A stretch of 64,000 nucleotides of DNA from DASUVM01 sp963704675 (GCA_963704675.1 OY969928.1:310001-374000); one strand, 5' to 3'; shown: positions 34,097 to 43,153, counted from the first letter of the stretch. The notes: generated from the sequence alone by a model not told the origin. Made by a program: numbers and translations.

Positions 34097-34333
34097 ATGC
34101 GACAGTACACCGACACTCCTGGACATGTAGTTGTTCGTATTCGGTTTGGGCTTGACGAAAACCTGACCCTATCATTAAATAAGATTACCGTCATGCAGGC
34201 GGCAGATGAGTTAAGGAGTGTATTCATGCTGGCACGAAGGGTTATGAGGACCGAGCCCACTGACCAGGAGATCGAGGAAGAGCTCAGCGATCAGCTCGGC
34301 CGGCAGGTCGAGGTCACCACCATCGAGGACTGA
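34097..34333 (+). CDS. Small acidic protein, 78 aa, unknown
   Basis: A 78-residue ORF: a beta-like N-terminal part (HVVVRIRFGLDENLTLSL) and an acidic helical C-terminus (TEPTDQEIEEELSDQLGRQV). The ATG has no good ribosome-binding site. An internal ATG at 34226 follows AAGGAG and may be a second start, giving 35 residues. The second half is GC-rich. Unknown function. Confidence 0.5.
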   Translation: MRQYTDTPGHVVVRIRFGLDENLTLSLNKITVMQAADELRSVFMLARRVMRTEPTDQEIEEELSDQLGRQVEVTTIED

Positions 34334-34340
34334 GCGGCCC

Positions 34341-34374
34341 TATGTATCCGGTAGGTGGCCCGCGCTGCCTACCG
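34341..34374 (+). terminator. Hairpin after the 78-aa gene
   Basis: ATCCGGTAGG and CCTACCGGAT form a 10-bp stem with a 12-nt loop just after the stop. The tail lacks a T run, so termination is inferred from position only. Confidence 0.5.
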
Positions 34375-34741
34375 GATATCACTAACTTCCTGAACGCACT
34401 CTGATGAGTCTGGGGGGATACGAGATGATTTTGCCAATGCTATGCTAGTGTGCTTTATTTTTTGGTAATCTGAAGATTCTAGCAAGAGAGGTAAGTATAG
34501 ACTTGAACGGATTAGCATAATTAGAAACTATCGACATCATACAGTGAGCTAGGCATGTGTGATGTGCAGAAGGCTTATCTAACCCTCATCACTTGAATCC
34601 GTATCCTCCAAAAAATCTGATTTCGGTGACACTATATGTATTCACATAGAGTGCCGACTGCGCGAGTTTGCTGGCGCAGTCGGCATGAACTTCTAATAGT
34701 AGACTGTCTTTACAGTTCTTTTCAAATGCCTAAATAGTGAA
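34375..34741. other. Intergenic stretch with one hairpin, no gene seen
   Basis: No reading frame with start signals on either strand. At about 34651-34686 TGCCGACTGCGC pairs with GCGCAGTCGGCA over 12 bp; it may be a terminator for either side. The rest looks non-coding. Confidence 0.5.
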
Positions 34742-34777
34742 GGGTGCGGATTTCGACAGTAAGCGAAATCCGCACCC
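34742..34777 (-). terminator. 14-bp hairpin after the 40-aa ORF
   Basis: GGGTGCGGATTTCG (34742-34755) pairs perfectly with CGAAATCCGCACCC (34764-34777), 8-nt loop. It starts 11 bases after the stop of the small ORF; the tail is only mildly T-rich, so termination is not certain. Confidence 0.55.
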
Positions 34778-34787
34778 GAGGGAATTA

Positions 34788-34910
34788 CTAGTTGTCTTGG
34801 GCGTCCCCGTCTTCCTCGTTGTCTATGCAGTCTCGGCTCTCATAGCCACCTTCGCTAGTAGATCGGTTATCACCGTGGACTATGCCTGGGTTACCGCACC
34901 AAGCACACAT
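34788..34910 (-). CDS. Small cysteine-containing ORF, 40 aa, unknown
   Basis: A 40-residue ORF beginning MCAWCGNPGIVHGDNRSTSE and continuing GGYESRDCIDNEEDGDAQDN. A CxxC pair at the N-terminus and a later cysteine suggest a metal site; the C-terminus is acidic. GAGAGG about 10 bases upstream is a plausible ribosome-binding site. GC-rich. Too short for confident assignment. Confidence 0.4.
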   Translation of the reverse strand: MCAWCGNPGIVHGDNRSTSEGGYESRDCIDNEEDGDAQDN

Positions 34911-35038
34911 AATAATGCACCTCTCATCTCGAGTGGATGACCTTTTTACCTTAGCTTATTAGGTAGCTCCTAGCAACAACCGCTTTCTTTGGTTAAAGTT
35001 GATGAACCGAAAAAGCCATCCCTTAATAACTAATTTTT

Positions 35039-36208
35039 TTATTCCTCCGGCTCAAGTTTATAACTTGGTAAAAGCTTTTTAATGCGTTGCTTAAAAGCGA
35101 TTTGCCACAAACGCACACTAAACCGGCTTCTTATTCTCGCACCTATATACAGTACTGCTAGTACCACCGTCGTCAAGAACGTGCTGGTGATCATATTGAT
35201 GTCTGCTGGCACTATGAGATTTATACCGAATACCAGCACTGCTTGCAGGCAATAAACAAAAAGCGATTGTTGGCCGAGGGCTGATAAAGCGCCTTTTGTT
35301 TTACGTTGCAATAATGTTTCATATCGTCGAAAAACGAGATAAAATGCCGTGAATATAAGCAGCGCTGCTAACAGGCGAGGTAGCGGTAGAGCTTCTTTAT
35401 TGAACCATTCACCAAAAACAGCCGCGAGCGTCAACACGTGGCTAGCTGGTTCGGTAGATACGCCAAGCAAGTAATGTTTCACAGCAAAGGGCAGGGCAAT
35501 AACCAATATGGCACTGCCGCCAAGCAATAAAGTAGCACTTGCTACCACCGTGCGAAATGAAAATGCCTGCACACGGTTTGGCAACTGCCGTCCCCAAGCT
35601 TCGAGCTGAGGTAGATAGGCTCCAGCAACAATCGAGAGCATAAACAGCACTTGCCAGCCAAGTACAAAGCTTTGTTCTCTGAAGAGCGCCCATATTGTTA
35701 GACTTGCAACTATCGCCAACCACGCCAGTCGTTTTGTAACGAGCCACACAACCAGCGGCGCAAAGAGCATAAACTGCGCATAATATGCCAAAAAATCAGC
35801 CCAACCATAGATATATTGCAGCGTTAACAGATTCACGATAAAGGCCGCTGCCTCGGTACCTTGCCAGAAACCCGGTTTTACGCCGCTATTGGCACTCATC
35901 AGCCAAGCAAGCAACGTGAAAGTAAGTGTGAATAAAACCGAAAGCACATATAGAAGCAGTGCGCGCTTCCATATTTTAAATGCTGCCTGACGCGGCGAGG
36001 TTTTCATTCGCTTAGTATAAAGATAGCCAACTAATAGGCCTGAGATAATGAAAAAACCTTCGGCGGCCGATACCCATAAAATACCGCGGCCGGTTAACAG
36101 TTCGTAAGGATTAGGGAAGCGAGCAACGTGATCAATCACGATTACACATAATAAAAACCCACGCAACAGATCAAGCGCGACAATTCGCCCTTTTAATAAC
36201 TCCTTCAT
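35039..36208 (-). CDS. OpgC-like membrane acyltransferase
   Basis: A 389-residue protein with about 10 helices. RIVALDLLRGFLLCVIVIDHV and the AAEGFFIISGLLVGYLY segment are typical of OpgC/acyltransferase_3-related membrane proteins that transfer acyl groups to glycans. I start it at ATG 36208, exactly six bases after TACAAT (leaderless pattern). The open frame runs 15 codons further upstream. Confidence 0.7.
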   Translation of the reverse strand: MKELLKGRIVALDLLRGFLLCVIVIDHVARFPNPYELLTGRGILWVSAAEGFFIISGLLVGYLYTKRMKTSPRQAAFKIWKRALLLYVLSVLFTLTFTLLAWLMSANSGVKPGFWQGTEAAAFIVNLLTLQYIYGWADFLAYYAQFMLFAPLVVWLVTKRLAWLAIVASLTIWALFREQSFVLGWQVLFMLSIVAGAYLPQLEAWGRQLPNRVQAFSFRTVVASATLLLGGSAILVIALPFAVKHYLLGVSTEPASHVLTLAAVFGEWFNKEALPLPRLLAALLIFTAFYLVFRRYETLLQRKTKGALSALGQQSLFVYCLQAVLVFGINLIVPADINMITSTFLTTVVLAVLYIGARIRSRFSVRLWQIAFKQRIKKLLPSYKLEPEE

Positions 36209-36221
36209 AACTTTATTGTAC

Positions 36222-36361
36222 CCTGAATCTCTTAAACCCCTTCTCCGGACCACTCTTTTTAGTTAAAGCTCTACCGGAGCTTAATTCTTAAGCGTTGGGC
36301 CGAAATCGGTTAATTAAACCGATTTCACACGATCTGGAGAGAGGGGGTTGTGAGATTCAGG
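36222..36361 (+). repeat. Palindromic element, family 1, copy A
   Basis: 140 bp with terminal arms CCTGAATCTC/GAGATTCAGG, then the conserved core: GGACCACTCTTTTT, hairpin AAGCTC-TACCG-GAGCTT, and a second hairpin AATCGGTTAATTAAACCGATT followed by TCACACGATCT. It lies directly between the stop of the esterase gene and the leaderless promoter of the acyltransferase gene. No clear flanking duplication. Confidence 0.8.
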
Positions 36362-37354
36362 TCATTTTAATAGTTGTGCTCGTATAAAATCTTGCAAACG
36401 CTCTTTAATAACAGCTTCAGATGGTTGAATGGGCCCCGTAACTGGTTCCAAACCATGGCCGGCGTTTTCAACGCGGAGCTGCTCGTGATACACGCCTACG
36501 CCCGCAAGCACCTCGGCAAAATAATCATCTTGAGCGGTGTAAATATATTGATCGCTTAAGCCGTGAATTAACAAGAAAGGTGGTGTGTCAGCCGTTACAT
36601 AAGTTACTGGTTCAGCCAGCGACGGTTCTTGACCCGCTAGAAAATTATAAGCTCGCTCTGCAGTGGCGGGCCGCAGAAGATCGTGCAAATTAAAAATACC
36701 GGCGAGTGTTACCACCGCCTGAACACGTGATGATTCTTCGGCATATTCACCAGTGTTAAATTGATTATCAGTTGGCAGCGCCGCAACCAATGCTGCAATA
36801 TGACCACCAGCGCTAAAACCATAAAGTGCAACTTTTTGCTTATCGAGCTCATAAACTGCCGACTTCGCCTTCAAGAAACGCACCGCACAAAGCGCATCCT
36901 CTAGCGCAGCCGGGAAGGGCGATCCGGGCAATTGACGGTAATCGATCGACACAACTGCAAAACCTTTATCGCGCAGGTCATCAAGCATAGCTAGTTGGTT
37001 TGGTTCACTTTGTTTATCGTTCTTCTCCCAGCCGCCGCCGTGAAGGTATATAACAAAAGGCGCTTTTTTAAAAGCCTTCGTTCTTGGCGGGTAAATATCA
37101 AGAAGGTTATTGTGACAGTATGTTACATCTTTGAACACAGATGGCGGCGGAGCCTTGGGTGTTTCCGATATATTCGTACTTGCCACATGCGCAACTGTCG
37201 AACGACTCATTAACATGTAGCCGCTACCGCCAAGTGCACCGGCCAGTAAAATGAGCAATGTAAGTATCCACCAGCGTGGAGCATGGGCTGGTTTTAAAGC
37301 CACAAGACAGCTCGCAACTAATCGTTCAAGTGATGGGTGGCGTCGTGCACTCAT
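36362..37354 (-). CDS. Membrane-anchored alpha/beta hydrolase (esterase/lipase, BD-FAE-like)
   Basis: A 330-residue protein with an N-terminal membrane helix (WWILTLLILLAGALGGSGYM, residues 28-47) and an alpha/beta hydrolase domain: oxyanion HGGGW (105-109), nucleophile GFSAGG (Ser181), and later Asp (GLSDQYIY) and His (GHGLEP). It probably cleaves small esters or acyl groups outside the membrane. The 526-aa membrane protein gene lies nine bases upstream on the same strand. With the acyltransferase downstream it could add and remove acyl groups on the envelope (inference). Confidence 0.82.
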   Translation of the reverse strand: MSARRHPSLERLVASCLVALKPAHAPRWWILTLLILLAGALGGSGYMLMSRSTVAHVASTNISETPKAPPPSVFKDVTYCHNNLLDIYPPRTKAFKKAPFVIYLHGGGWEKNDKQSEPNQLAMLDDLRDKGFAVVSIDYRQLPGSPFPAALEDALCAVRFLKAKSAVYELDKQKVALYGFSAGGHIAALVAALPTDNQFNTGEYAEESSRVQAVVTLAGIFNLHDLLRPATAERAYNFLAGQEPSLAEPVTYVTADTPPFLLIHGLSDQYIYTAQDDYFAEVLAGVGVYHEQLRVENAGHGLEPVTGPIQPSEAVIKERLQDFIRAQLLK

Positions 37355-37363
37355 ACATTTATT

Positions 37364-38944
37364 CTACAGCTCTTCGCGTTTGTCCTTTAAAAAACCAACC
37401 CATTGCTGAATGAAACGGAGCACCGTTTTAAGCGGTAATTCAATGGCGATATCAAGAATAAAGGTAATAATATTTACCTTTGAATACTTATCAGCCAGCC
37501 ACTGGCCAACTCGCACAAACGGCGTGTAAATAAAGTCGCTTATGACATTGATAAAACTCTGTGATTCATCAACCATCTCAAGCTCACGCACCGATTGCGA
37601 CAAACGAAAGCCAAGAAAACTCACCGTCGAAAGGAAGACGAAGAAGATGGCACCTTGCACAATATTGAAATGAAGAGCACCAAGTACTACCACCAAAAGG
37701 CCAAACGAAATCGCAAACATCAGCGTATACATAATATTAAAGATAGTTGTCATACCTTTGGCGGTTATACGCCGGCTCATGGCGTAATATAGCGGGGATT
37801 GATCATTTTGATAGACGATGCGCATAATGTGCTGTTTAATCGCGTTAGAATTATTCGCTCCCGGCAGGGCAATCGTCCAGCCAATCGTTGCCATGTAGAG
37901 CGGCGGAAAGAGTAAGTTGATAATAAGCGGAAGCCACACGATACCGCCGAGCGCAATAATGTCATATGGAATCTCGAGCCCTAAACCGATAATCATTTTG
38001 GTAATAAAAATAAAAGCAATGCTTCTTAGTACGCCTCGTTTAAGTTTGGCGGCAGCCGCTTGATATTCAAATTCAATCTGTTGTTCAATCAATGCTGCAA
38101 ATTGCTGTTGGCTATGAATAGCATCGGTACCATCATAATTACTCACTAAAATGCCGCGAAGGATTCGCATTGGTGCATCGTATTTTCGCACCAGCCGACT
38201 CAAGCGATTTGTCGTAGCTGAATGAAAAATCTCGTCGACCTGTTTGTTCAATTGCACAAACACTTCCGGGCTCTGAAATTGCTGACCGCTGGTATGCACC
38301 AGCCAATAACGCACAATGGCAATGTCTGACTTTAAGAGTGTGCGGTGTACAGCAGCAAACAGAGACATACCATAAAGCCGTTCATCTTGAACCTCACGAA
38401 AAGCATTTCGCTCGATCGCCTGTAAGAAATGCTTATAAGCAAATGAGACGAACACTTCATCCTTAAAATGCGGAGCAAGCATACGCTCACATTCAACCGA
38501 GACAGATTCAAGTACCCATTTAGCAGCCTTGTCTGGGTGTAAGCGCAGACGTTTCAGCTCCCAAAATAAAGCAGCGTGCTCCTTAATAGACTGGTCGAGC
38601 CGTTTTGCGACGTTATAGCTCACGGTATCATTTTCAAGATACCCTGCTTGGGTTAGCTCAATGACAAGTTCTTGTGCTAACGGCTCGCCTTGGCTCTCTC
38701 GCGCCATAAAAGGAAGGCTGCGTTTAAAAAAACGCTCAATCGCACGACGCAGCAACAGGTGTTCTTCGGTATATTCTGCCGCGTTACGAAGCTGTTCGTA
38801 AGCACGATAAAGCTTACGCCCAACACCGGCAACATGAATCATACCCGAAGTGTCATTTGACAATTGAGCAATATCGCTATGTACGGCATGTAATTGCTTT
38901 ACAAGCTCGCTAGCTTCCTCAGATAGCTGACCAAAATGATTCAT
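37364..38944 (-). CDS. Large membrane protein of unknown function, 526 aa
   Basis: A 526-residue protein. Residues 1-300 are soluble and helical; then four or more hydrophobic helices (for example MIIGLGLEIPYDIIALGG and TTIFNIMYTLMFAISFGL). The C-terminus is amphipathic. It lies nine bases before the esterase gene and is probably co-transcribed with it. No motif recognised. Confidence 0.65.
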   Translation of the reverse strand: MNHFGQLSEEASELVKQLHAVHSDIAQLSNDTSGMIHVAGVGRKLYRAYEQLRNAAEYTEEHLLLRRAIERFFKRSLPFMARESQGEPLAQELVIELTQAGYLENDTVSYNVAKRLDQSIKEHAALFWELKRLRLHPDKAAKWVLESVSVECERMLAPHFKDEVFVSFAYKHFLQAIERNAFREVQDERLYGMSLFAAVHRTLLKSDIAIVRYWLVHTSGQQFQSPEVFVQLNKQVDEIFHSATTNRLSRLVRKYDAPMRILRGILVSNYDGTDAIHSQQQFAALIEQQIEFEYQAAAAKLKRGVLRSIAFIFITKMIIGLGLEIPYDIIALGGIVWLPLIINLLFPPLYMATIGWTIALPGANNSNAIKQHIMRIVYQNDQSPLYYAMSRRITAKGMTTIFNIMYTLMFAISFGLLVVVLGALHFNIVQGAIFFVFLSTVSFLGFRLSQSVRELEMVDESQSFINVISDFIYTPFVRVGQWLADKYSKVNIITFILDIAIELPLKTVLRFIQQWVGFLKDKREEL

Positions 38945-39030
38945 AAAAGAAAAGTAACTAGTTCCTCTTAGGTAGTCTATAACGAAAGGGTTATATTTGG
39001 AAGCTGATATACATTGTAGCTAAGGAGTGT

Positions 39031-39059
39031 TTGATTTTTACTCCAATAAATACTATAAT
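39031..39059 (+). promoter_or_regulatory. Promoter of the DUF2103-like gene
   Basis: TTGATT (39031-39036), 17-base spacer, TATAAT (39054-39059); GAGAGGAG follows as ribosome-binding site before the ATG at 39091. Confidence 0.75.
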
Positions 39060-39090
39060 TAGATGTCTATTGCTCTCTGAGAGGAGTTGA

Positions 39091-39504
39091 ATGGACAAAG
39101 GCAAAAACCGAAGACACGGCAAGGTCGTCTCTGGTGGCCACAGTACAAGAGTAGAAGGACTAAACAAGTTCATCAGGATCCTTGAACGGTGGCCTGAGAT
39201 TACTTCGATTCGTCTTGGACCTATCCAACATATGAGTTCAACGGGAGGTCATAAGTCGAAAAGTCCTAAGACCAGCAACTCAAATAAAACTAATCTCCCA
39301 GGCGCTAGAGCACGCAAACGAGCAAGAGCTGAAGGCAAACTTTCTTTCAAAGCAACACGGCCCGCAATGATCGGATCGCGAATGACTGGGATCAATTGCC
39401 ATGCTAGCGATGGAGCCTTTGTTCAACTCGTCGTATTATGCGGTGATGATCTCGATGCGCTTAAATTACGTCTTCAAAACGAAGGCTACGGAGCAGATTG
39501 GTAA
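39091..39504 (+). CDS. Predicted metal-binding protein, DUF2103-like
   Basis: A 137-residue basic protein. The N-terminal HGKVVSGGHSTRVEGLNKFI resembles DUF2103, annotated as a predicted metal-binding family; the C-terminus is VQLVVLCGDDLDALKLRL. The middle is Lys/Arg/Ser-rich (GHKSKSPKTSNSNK), suggesting nucleic-acid contact. GAGAGGAG precedes the ATG. The assignment rests on recalled similarity of the N-terminus. Confidence 0.6.
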   Translation: MDKGKNRRHGKVVSGGHSTRVEGLNKFIRILERWPEITSIRLGPIQHMSSTGGHKSKSPKTSNSNKTNLPGARARKRARAEGKLSFKATRPAMIGSRMTGINCHASDGAFVQLVVLCGDDLDALKLRLQNEGYGADW

Positions 39505-39532
39505 AATACTAACCCCTCGCGAAAGGAAGGCC

Positions 39533-39561
39533 TGAAAGCCCCTCAACCGAGGGTGCTTTCA
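39533..39561 (+). terminator. Hairpin after the DUF2103-like gene
   Basis: GAAAGCCCCTC and GAGGGTGCTTTC form a stem with a short AACC loop between this gene and the convergent MarR gene; probably a shared terminator. Confidence 0.6.
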
Positions 39562-39588
39562 TAAAAAGGCCAAGGTAATACACTTCTT

Positions 39589-40041
39589 TTAAAGCAGCTT
39601 ACAGCCATCACTATCGCCAGCTGCAAGCGATTGAGTGAGTAGCCTGTAAAGAGTTTGCCGATCATCCGCTGATAATTCACGAATACCCTCAGGCTCAATC
39701 GCTTCAAAATGTTTTTTTATCTGCCGGCGAGTCTCGCGGCCTTTCGCAGTTAATGCAATGCTTTTAACGCGGCGATCTTTTGTATCTTCTTTGCGCTCGA
39801 TATAGCCCCCAGCTGCAAGCCGATCAACAATACCCGTTACATTTGAAGCATCACACACTAGTTGATGTGAAATAACGTTCATAGGTACTGGGTGCTCAGC
39901 GTCAAGCAAGCATAATGTTTGAAACTGTATCCCTGTTAAACTAAACTCTTTTTCAGCAATTCGTGCTAACTCATGGCGCGCGCGGGTTGCTACTTGAATC
40001 AACAACCAATAGATATTTGTACTTAGGTCTTCTTTATTCAT
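39589..40041 (-). CDS. MarR-family transcriptional regulator
   Basis: A 150-residue MarR protein: winged-helix core MNVISHQLVCDASNVTGIVDRLAAGGYIERKEDTKDRRVKSIALTAKG in pieces, with the recognition helix SNVTGIVDRLAAGG and the wing DRRVKSI. It is divergent from an MFS pump and most likely represses it and itself until a ligand binds. ATG 40041 lies exactly six bases after TATAAT (40053-40048), with TTGTCA 18 bases further upstream, so its mRNA is probably leaderless. Confidence 0.88.
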   Translation of the reverse strand: MNKEDLSTNIYWLLIQVATRARHELARIAEKEFSLTGIQFQTLCLLDAEHPVPMNVISHQLVCDASNVTGIVDRLAAGGYIERKEDTKDRRVKSIALTAKGRETRRQIKKHFEAIEPEGIRELSADDRQTLYRLLTQSLAAGDSDGCKLL

Positions 40042-40064
40042 AGTTTCATTATACTTTATTTGAT

Positions 40065-40114
40065 AGATAGTTGACAATGTCAATATTGTAGGACTACAAT
40101 TGTCTATACTATCT
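40065..40114. promoter_or_regulatory. MarR-MFS divergent operator with nested palindromes
   Basis: Three dyads overlap: TTGACAATGTCAA (40071-40083), ATTGTAGGACTACAAT (40085-40100, perfect except a 2-bp centre), and outer arms AGATAGTTGACAAT/ATTGTCTATACTATCT. They cover the predicted -35/-10 elements on both strands, as expected for a MarR repressor site. Confidence 0.7.
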
Positions 40115-40140
40115 ACTATTTTGATTATAAAGGAGTACAC

Positions 40141-41595
40141 ATGAAGCAAAAACAGAATAAAAAATTAATATTATGGCTACTGGCGCTCGCACAGTTCCTA
40201 GTGATTCTTGATAGTGCCATCGTTAATGTTGCTTTACCGGCTATCAAAGAAGCTCTTAACTTTGATACGACGATGTTGCAATGGGTCGTTACCGCCTATG
40301 TATTAACTTTTGGTGGCTTCTTAATGCTCGGCGGCCGAGCCGCCGATTTATTCGGACGACGACGAGTGCTCGTTAGTTCAATTATTGCTTTTAGTGTCAT
40401 GTCGCTTATGATCGGCTTATCGCAATCAAGCACAATGTTTATCATCTTCCGTGCTTTGCAGGGTTTGGCGGCTGCATTTATGTCACCAGCAGCACTTTCA
40501 ATTTTGTTGACAACCTTTAAGGAAGGCTCTGAACGTAATAAAGCACTGAGTATATGGGGCGCGCTTGGCGCCGGTGGTGCTGCCGTTGGCGTTATGCTCG
40601 GCGGCCTACTCACACAAACCCTTGGTTGGGAATGGAACTTCTTTATCAACGTGCCACTTGGTTTCTTGGCTGCCTGGGGGCTTTACAAAACCATTCCAGC
40701 GCATATTAAGGAAGAAAGCGATAAAAAACTCGACATTAGCGGTGCGCTACTTGTGACTGGTGGCTTAGTTACTTTAGTGTATGCACTGACTCAAGCAGAA
40801 GCATGGGGTTGGGCAAATATAGCCACCTGGGGCTTGTTTGGCGTGAGTGCTACTCTATTAGCTGCATTTTTCTTCAACGAATCAAAAGTAAAACACCCCC
40901 TCATGCCGCTTTCAATTTTTAAACTCCGCAGTGTTATGGGTGGCAACATGGCTATGATGCCAATTATGGCAGGTGCATTTGGTATGTTCTTCTTTGCATC
41001 GCTCTATATACAAAATGTATTGCAATACCCACCGCTCTTGACTGGATTGAGTTTTATTCCCGTACCAATTATCATTGGCCTTATTTCAACCAATGCACCA
41101 CGCCTTCTGCAACGTTTTAGCCTTAAGCAATTGATGATTGCCGGTACAAGCCTACTTGCTCTTGGCAACTTCTATTTGAGTCTCATCCCACTTGACGGCA
41201 GCTATCTTGTAAACGTATTGCCTGGTCTTCTCGTTATGGCGGTTGGTATGGGGCTATCGTTTGTTTCAGTCACTATTGCCGCAACTAGTGGCGTGCCGGC
41301 ACGTGAATCTGGCCTGGCTTCAGGCATGATTAACACCTCTCAGCAAGTTGGCGGCGCCCTTGGCCTTGCTATTCTTTCGAGTATTGCAGCGGCAGTAATT
41401 GCATCGAGCCAAACAGCTGGTGTCGCCCTCCGAGAAGCGAGTCTCTATGGCTATAAGCAAGTCTTTTTCTGGGCTGGTATCTTCATTGTCTTGGCTTTGC
41501 TTGCAATAATCTTTGTTATTCGCACACCAAAACAGCCGCGCGAGAACGCTCAAGCTAAGTCAGAAATGGCAACCGAACCAGTTGCATTGCATTAA
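40141..41595 (+). CDS. MFS drug-efflux transporter (DHA2, EmrB/QacA type)
   Basis: A 484-residue protein with 14 predicted helices. Near the N-terminus LDSAIVNVALPAI is the DHA2 motif D1, followed by LGGRAADLFGRRRVLV (motif A) and later IWGALGAGGAAVGVMLGG. It likely exports toxic compounds with protons. AAAGGAG lies seven bases before the ATG. It is divergent from, and probably controlled by, the MarR gene. Confidence 0.92.
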   Translation: MKQKQNKKLILWLLALAQFLVILDSAIVNVALPAIKEALNFDTTMLQWVVTAYVLTFGGFLMLGGRAADLFGRRRVLVSSIIAFSVMSLMIGLSQSSTMFIIFRALQGLAAAFMSPAALSILLTTFKEGSERNKALSIWGALGAGGAAVGVMLGGLLTQTLGWEWNFFINVPLGFLAAWGLYKTIPAHIKEESDKKLDISGALLVTGGLVTLVYALTQAEAWGWANIATWGLFGVSATLLAAFFFNESKVKHPLMPLSIFKLRSVMGGNMAMMPIMAGAFGMFFFASLYIQNVLQYPPLLTGLSFIPVPIIIGLISTNAPRLLQRFSLKQLMIAGTSLLALGNFYLSLIPLDGSYLVNVLPGLLVMAVGMGLSFVSVTIAATSGVPARESGLASGMINTSQQVGGALGLAILSSIAAAVIASSQTAGVALREASLYGYKQVFFWAGIFIVLALLAIIFVIRTPKQPRENAQAKSEMATEPVALH

Positions 41596-41601
41596 TATAG
41601 A

Positions 41602-41654
41602 AAACTCATTCAACCTTTGCCGGCTTGTCTGCATCATGGTTGAATGAGTTTTTA
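41602..41654 (+). terminator. Terminator of the MFS gene
   Basis: AAACTCATTCAACC pairs with GGTTGAATGAGTTT across a 22-nt loop, followed by TTATATA. Confidence 0.75.
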
Positions 41655-41725
41655 TATACACATATGCGGATCATCTAGAATGCTCTTACTTTCCGGTATA
41701 CAATGAAGGTACCAGGGGAGGTGAT

Positions 41726-42343
41726 ATGGCAATACGGTATCGTCGCTATCGAGCCAATAACTTCCGCTTTACGCGGCAGGCGAGTATTCGTGAGCTCGAA
41801 TTAACCGGTACTATTGTTCTTGTCGCCCTCCTCACGTACTTCTCAACTCATGTCAGCATGGCTACACTTTGGCTTATCTTTATATTTATCGTTATACTCG
41901 GCCTCATTGCCGGTGTTATTGCATTTACGATATTCAGACGCATATGGAGACGAACGGCACGCGCTCTACAAGTGCTCGGTGTGATTGATATTGATCAAAT
42001 GGAAGTCCAGCAATTTGAAAGTTATATTGAAACACTCCTTCGAGCCCAAGGGTATCACGTTATGCAAATTGTATCAGACCCAGAAGGCACGTTATTTATC
42101 ACTAAAAAAGGCAAGAAATTAGTGGGTATCAAGCTATTTCGTCAAACGCACGCTGTTAATCCAGCTTTAATACGCCAAGCGCTTACCGCTAAAAATAATT
42201 TCGGCCTGCAGGCTATTACCATCATGACAACCGATTCTTTTACACCCGCAGCCCGACACTTAGCATTTACGCATCGGGCAAGCCTCATCGATCGCCGGCA
42301 GCTCGCTCATTGGATTCTAGATTTTCACGAAGACCAAATATAA
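41726..42343 (+). CDS. Membrane protein with restriction-endonuclease-like (Mrr_cat) domain
   Basis: A 205-residue protein: two membrane helices (residues about 25-70) and a C-terminal Mrr_cat-like domain (MEVQQFESYIETLLRAQGYHV, then GTLFITKKGKKLVGIKLF and ALTAKNNFGLQAITIMTT). In active Mrr-like nucleases an Asp and a QxK motif bind metal; here the equivalent segment is GIK and the Asp is uncertain, so it may be inactive or act as a sensor. GGGGAGG precedes the ATG. Confidence 0.6.
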   Translation: MAIRYRRYRANNFRFTRQASIRELELTGTIVLVALLTYFSTHVSMATLWLIFIFIVILGLIAGVIAFTIFRRIWRRTARALQVLGVIDIDQMEVQQFESYIETLLRAQGYHVMQIVSDPEGTLFITKKGKKLVGIKLFRQTHAVNPALIRQALTAKNNFGLQAITIMTTDSFTPAARHLAFTHRASLIDRRQLAHWILDFHEDQI

Positions 42344-42361
42344 AAAATAATAGTCTATAGA

Positions 42362-43153
42362 TTAGCCGCCGCAAGTGCTTGCAAAAAGGGGCACAAGTCG
42401 TGCAAAGCGCATCCTAATTTCGTTTTCAAGCGGCTCATCTTTTTGAGCAAATATAACAACATTGCCAAGTAAGTTATTGATGCGCGACAATTCTTCTGAA
42501 GTCTTTGCAGGCACATGCACCTCATCACCGTGTGCCACCGCCTTAGAGCTTAAGAAATCAAACCAGCTGGCTGATTCTTCAGGCTGAATATTACTTTTTT
42601 TGCCAAAAAATGTTTCTAGATCTTGAAAGAGAAAATCGTTGACATCATGTTTTTCAAAGTGAGATTCATCGCCGCTATAAACATACAGATTTGCATCTTG
42701 AGGAAACGACGGTAGGCTATGCCCATAAAGCAGCACCGGTTGAAAATTCTGTACACCATCAAAACGATAGCCAAGCGCCTCTGCAAGGCCGTTAATTCGA
42801 TTCCAGCCATAATACTTTAGCACCATGCCACCGGTAATATGCTTCCAGTGAATATGCACAAACTGGTCTTTTTTGTCATGAAAATGAATTGGCTCTTTTG
42901 CTAACTCATCACTACATTGCTGCGGTTTATATGCAGCCTGATATGCATCGCTGCTAAAATCTTCGGCCTTGCCGTTTATCAGTAATTGCATACGAAAATG
43001 TGCATGTTCAAGTTTTGGTTGACGAATTGCTTCAGGACTTTGCAAAAATACATAGCCCGTGTATACAAGTATAAAAAGAACGATTAGCCCAAGTAGCAAA
43101 AGGGCTGCATTCAAGAAGCGTCGAGTAGCTGAGTGAATGTTGTGCATTTCCAT
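42362..43153 (-). CDS. Membrane-anchored histidine-rich exported protein, unknown
   Basis: A 263-residue protein: one N-terminal helix (FLNAALLLLGLIVLFILVYTGY) and an extracytoplasmic domain with many histidines (EHAHFRM, IHFHDKKDQFVHIHWKH), a possible metal site, ending STCGG. The cysteine-glycine end is reminiscent of tails that are modified, but this is not established. ATG 43153 follows TATGAT by six bases, so it is probably leaderless. Function unknown. Confidence 0.6.
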   Translation of the reverse strand: MEMHNIHSATRRFLNAALLLLGLIVLFILVYTGYVFLQSPEAIRQPKLEHAHFRMQLLINGKAEDFSSDAYQAAYKPQQCSDELAKEPIHFHDKKDQFVHIHWKHITGGMVLKYYGWNRINGLAEALGYRFDGVQNFQPVLLYGHSLPSFPQDANLYVYSGDESHFEKHDVNDFLFQDLETFFGKKSNIQPEESASWFDFLSSKAVAHGDEVHVPAKTSEELSRINNLLGNVVIFAQKDEPLENEIRMRFARLVPLFASTCGG

